DNA of 64,000 nucleotides from Moraxellaceae bacterium (GTDB lineage: Bacteria > Pseudomonadota > Gammaproteobacteria > Pseudomonadales > Moraxellaceae): NCBI GenBank assembly GCA_024234595.1, contig JACKNZ010000018.1:1-64000 (forward strand), given 5' to 3'. Of the stretch, positions 61,282 to 64,000 are shown piece by piece. The position numbers and the translations under genes are program-made. The notes beneath the pieces are model-generated. The model made no database searches, was not told the origin of the DNA, and was given only the letters and a program-made list of their open reading frames with translations. The first letter of the stretch is position 1; each line of letters starts with the position of its first letter.

Positions 61282-62246
61282 TGAGCATTAAATTATTGGT
61301 GGTTATGGATGATATTCGCCATATCAATATTAAAAAAGACTCTACCATTGCCATGCTGTGGGCTGCCGCCAAGCGCGGCTATGAGCTGTTTTATGCCGAG
61401 CAAGAGGACTTGTTTATTGAAAATGGTCGAGCGTATGGCGAGATAAAGCCGCTACAAGTGTTTGAAGATTATCAACACTGGTATAAATTAGGCGCAGCAC
61501 AAAGCACCGATTTAACGCAAATGAATGTCATTTTAATGCGTAAAGACCCGCCCTTTGATATGCGCTTTATTTATAGCACTTATATTTTGGAGCGAGCCGA
61601 GCAAGCAGGCGTTTTAGTGGTCAACAAACCGCAATCTTTGCGCGATTGTAACGAAAAACTCTTTGCGACTCAGTTTGCCCATTGCATGACTCCCACCTTA
61701 GTCACGAGCCAAATGCAGCGCATCAAAGCTTTTATTGCACAACATCAAGATGTGATTGTAAAACCATTGGACGGCATGGGTGGCACAGGTATTTTTAGAC
61801 TACAACATCAAGGTTTAAACATTGGTGCAACTCTCGAAACACTGACTCACAACGGCACGTTGCCTGTGATGGCGCAGCGTTATATTCCCCAAATTACCAA
61901 AGGCGATAAGCGAATTTTGGTGATAGATGGCCAAGCTGTACCTTATTGTTTGGCGCGTGTACCACAACAAGGCGAAACGCGTGGCAATTTGGCAGCAGGG
62001 GGCAGTGGTGTGCCGCAATTATTGAGTCCGCGTGATTATTGGTTGGTAAGCCAAGTCAGTCAAGAACTCAAAAAGCGTGGTCTGTTGTTTGTGGGTTTAG
62101 ATGTGATTGGCGATTATATTACCGAAATTAATGTCACCAGCCCTACCTGCATTCGTGAGATTGATGCAGCCTACGGTTTTGGTATTGCGGATAGATTGAT
62201 GACGGTGATAGAAAAACATTTAACCTTACAAAAAACAGGGGTATGA
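61281..62246 (+). CDS. gshB: Glutathione synthetase
   Basis: A 321-residue ATP-grasp ligase. MSIKLLVVMDDIRHINIKKDST at the start, VIVKPLDGMGGTGIFRL, GDKRILVIDG and the C-terminal GLDVIGDYITEINVTSPT are all typical of GshB. It joins glycine to gamma-glutamylcysteine. The ATG at 61281 overlaps the pyrE stop by one base, so the two are coupled. A frame extension to 61263 is unlikely. Confidence 0.96.
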   Translation: MSIKLLVVMDDIRHINIKKDSTIAMLWAAAKRGYELFYAEQEDLFIENGRAYGEIKPLQVFEDYQHWYKLGAAQSTDLTQMNVILMRKDPPFDMRFIYSTYILERAEQAGVLVVNKPQSLRDCNEKLFATQFAHCMTPTLVTSQMQRIKAFIAQHQDVIVKPLDGMGGTGIFRLQHQGLNIGATLETLTHNGTLPVMAQRYIPQITKGDKRILVIDGQAVPYCLARVPQQGETRGNLAAGGSGVPQLLSPRDYWLVSQVSQELKKRGLLFVGLDVIGDYITEINVTSPTCIREIDAAYGFGIADRLMTVIEKHLTLQKTGV

Positions 62247-62275
62247 TGAGTGTTAGATGGTTGTTGTATCACAAG

Positions 62276-62290
62276 GCGACAATTTGTCGC
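62276..62290. promoter_or_regulatory. GCGACA/TGTCGC inverted repeat, second copy
   Basis: GCGACA-att-TGTCGC, upstream of the cytochrome c5 gene. The half-sites are the same as at 1068-1084. A shared operator is possible but two matches may be chance. Confidence 0.25.
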
Positions 62291-62364
62291 AGAGAATAAT
62301 GTTTTATCTTGTTTTATAATGGCTATATTAAGGCGATTTTTTATTTGTTCTTTGGAGTTTAAAC

Positions 62365-62676
62365 ATGAAAAAAATGATGTTATTGCTTGCTAGCATCGGT
62401 TTGTTAGCCAGCCAAGCTAGTTTTGCCGCACCAGACCGTAAAGGTGAGGATGTTTATAAAGCGGTGTGTGCGATGTGTCATGGTGCAGGTGTTGCAGGCG
62501 CACCAAAGTTGGGTGACAAAGCAGCGTGGAAAGCCCGTATTGCTCAAGGTACCCCAACTTTATATGAACACGCCTTAAAAGGAATTAGAGCTATGCCAGC
62601 TAAAGGTACTTGTGCCGCTTGTACTGAAAAAGAAATTAAAAATGCTGTTGATTATATGGTGAGTAAATCTAAGTGA
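62365..62676 (+). CDS. Cytochrome c5-type protein
   Basis: A 103-residue secreted monoheme cytochrome: signal peptide (MKKMMLLLASIGLLASQASFA), heme site CAMCHGAG near residue 36, and the c5-type second cysteine pair in KGTCAACTEKEIKNAVDYM. A Met for axial ligation lies in AMPAKG. It is a periplasmic electron carrier. GGAG precedes the ATG and a strong terminator follows. Confidence 0.9.
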   Translation: MKKMMLLLASIGLLASQASFAAPDRKGEDVYKAVCAMCHGAGVAGAPKLGDKAAWKARIAQGTPTLYEHALKGIRAMPAKGTCAACTEKEIKNAVDYMVSKSK

Positions 62677-62720
62677 TTAGTAGTGTGGGTTGAGGAACGA
62701 AACCCACAGCGCAATCGAAA

Positions 62721-62751
62721 AATAACCCGCATTATGTGCGGGTTATTTTTT
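62721..62751. terminator. Bidirectional rho-independent terminator
   Basis: AATAACCCGCA-ttatg-TGCGGGTTATT with T-runs on both sides. It lies between the convergent cytochrome c5 and serine hydrolase genes and touches the stop codon of the latter. Confidence 0.93.
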
Positions 62752-64000
62752 ATTTCACCTTAAAAACAGAACTAATAGTACTGGTGACATTGGCAAAACC
62801 AATAAAACCTTCGGGGGCTAAAGATTTGCCTGTGTTTAAAAAAGCCACCGAAATATCACGCGCAGGGTCTGCCCAGCACAAAATGTTAATAAAGCCCAAG
62901 TGTCCAAAAGCTTGCGCAGTATTAGCACCAAAAATACTCCACAGCTTTTCGCCTGTCATAAAACCAGCCGAATAACGCATGGGGGCTTTGGCAGAGTGGT
63001 CAAATAATAATTTTCCGCGTTGTGTGGCAGCGGCAATCGTATTTGGTTTAAACACAGCTTGTCCTTGCCATAGTCCCTTATCTAATAACATTTGATAAAA
63101 GCGGCACACTTCTTCGGCACTGCAATAAATATTGGCTGCTGGAATAACCGCTTCATGGGCTTGTGGTGAGTTAATGGCAGAAGTAATATCGCGGTCACTA
63201 ATTCCTAACATATGATGAAGCATTTTGCTAATCACAGGCACGTTGTCTAAACCTGTCGGCAAACTGACCGCTGCCTGATGGCGACGCTCTTCGGCCATGC
63301 CAAAAGTAAAGTGCTCGCACCCTAAAGGTTTCGCTAAAATACGCTCTAATAATTGGGGCAGGGTTTCGCCCGACACTTTTTGAGCAATCGCTCCCAAAAT
63401 ATAACCCGCAGTCACTGCATGATACGCCTGTTGCTTTTTGGCAGGGTCGCCCACAGGAGGTGACTCCGCTAAAACTTTGACTACGGTATCAAAGTCATAC
63501 ATTAACTCTGGCGTGGGGTTGGCAATTGGCATAATGCGAATGCCTGCCTTGTGAGTTAATAAGTCATGAATGGTCGTTAAGTGTTTACCATGAGAGGCAT
63601 ATTCGGGAATGTATTGGCTCACACGGTCGTGAATATTGAGTTTTCCTTCTTCAGCTAATTTATGAATCAGCATGGCACTAATGGCTTTAGAGCCAGAAAA
63701 CAAACACAAAGGCGTGTCGGCAGTGGCTAATTTGGACCCATCATCAGGCGATTCACCTGCTGCACCCACGTGGCTATAACCCAAACCACGACTCATGACG
63801 ATTTGGCCTTTATAACGAATCACTAAGGTAATTGCAGGATGTAAACCCGTTTTGTAGTACGCCTCAACACTTTGCCAAATTTTATCAATCGCCGAGGACG
63901 ATAGCCCTAAGCTTTCGGGGGCACATTCACGGTCTTTGTTAATAGTAGTAATACTTTTTAAGTCACGTGGGACGCTAATACGATGACCACCTGTTTTAAT
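62750..64000 (-). CDS. Serine hydrolase of the beta-lactamase/EstB family, 5' end cut by the window
   Basis: The frame is open to the window edge, so at least 416 residues are coded and the true start lies beyond 64000. The catalytic SxxK motif is FSGSKAIS; the second site reads YHAVTAGYILG in place of the usual YxN, and a late FGHLGF fits the HxG position. This is the class C beta-lactamase-like esterase fold (EstB type), commonly a lipid or ester hydrolase. No signal peptide can be judged. Confidence 0.85.
   Translation of the reverse strand: MKTGGHRISVPRDLKSITTINKDRECAPESLGLSSSAIDKIWQSVEAYYKTGLHPAITLVIRYKGQIVMSRGLGYSHVGAAGESPDDGSKLATADTPLCLFSGSKAISAMLIHKLAEEGKLNIHDRVSQYIPEYASHGKHLTTIHDLLTHKAGIRIMPIANPTPELMYDFDTVVKVLAESPPVGDPAKKQQAYHAVTAGYILGAIAQKVSGETLPQLLERILAKPLGCEHFTFGMAEERRHQAAVSLPTGLDNVPVISKMLHHMLGISDRDITSAINSPQAHEAVIPAANIYCSAEEVCRFYQMLLDKGLWQGQAVFKPNTIAAATQRGKLLFDHSAKAPMRYSAGFMTGEKLWSIFGANTAQAFGHLGFINILCWADPARDISVAFLNTGKSLAPEGFIGFANVTSTISSVFKVK

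Overview
The window looks like chromosomal DNA of a gammaproteobacterium of the order Pseudomonadales, most likely a Moraxellaceae-type organism. The composition is moderately AT-rich by eye. The backbone resembles the Pseudomonas block crc-pyrE / rph-yicC / gmk-rpoZ-spoT / ridA / oxyR-recG, and here it is broken up by several accessory insertions. I see no rRNA, tRNA or CRISPR array.

Layout. 0-2.5 kb: WYL regulator, small membrane protein, SCP2-like protein and yajD. 2.5-5.9 kb: copper module copB, copA, a 40-residue Cys-rich secreted peptide, and a divergent MerR-type sensor facing them across a perfect palindrome. 5.9-10.5 kb: an AT-rich operon coding for a ZorA-like motor protein, a ZorB-like OmpA-domain protein and a ZorC-like protein, preceded by an unknown 104-residue protein; no ZorD or ZorE gene is present. 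10.6-13.7 kb: oxyR-recG. 14.0-16.1 kb: two BrnT/BrnA toxin-antitoxin pairs flanking a YeeZ-like epimerase gene whose 5' end carries a palindromic repeat. 16-31 kb: methyltransferase, AlkC-like glycosylase, two pilus-type ATPases, a MalT-like (LAL) regulator, a TIG-diheme cytochrome, acs and ridA. 31.1-43.4 kb: a full pel exopolysaccharide operon in canonical order pelABCDEFG, with PelB apparently split into two proteins. 43.6-46.7 kb: spoT, rpoZ, gmk. 46.8-55.4 kb: DUF3422 protein, GlxA-like regulator, hydrolase and neutral ceramidase-like enzyme, a small possibly phage-derived patch (NYN protein plus unknown), then yicC and rph. 55.7-64 kb: a broken Hpt gene next to a REC-PAS-GGDEF-EAL protein, a four-helix-bundle gene, an RsmC-like methyltransferase, a lipoprotein, Crc/ExoIII, pyrE, gshB, cytochrome c5 and a serine hydrolase cut by the window end.

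How the genes fit together. PelD keeps the c-di-GMP-binding residues, and the REC-GGDEF-EAL protein could adjust c-di-GMP, so Pel output may be tuned from within the window (inference). CopA, CopB, the Cys-rich peptide and the MerR regulator form one metal-response unit. SpoT, RpoZ, Gmk, PyrE and Rph are housekeeping nucleotide and RNA functions.

Repeats are a strong theme. A ~97-bp element with conserved arms and interchangeable hairpin cores occurs four times, plus one shrunken copy. A CCCTCACCC/GGGTGAGGG palindrome family occurs four times, once nested inside the first element. Three related heptamer tandem arrays (CAGTGAG, CAGTTAG, CAGTGAA) each begin at the stop codon of a gene. Two genes carry one in-frame stop each.
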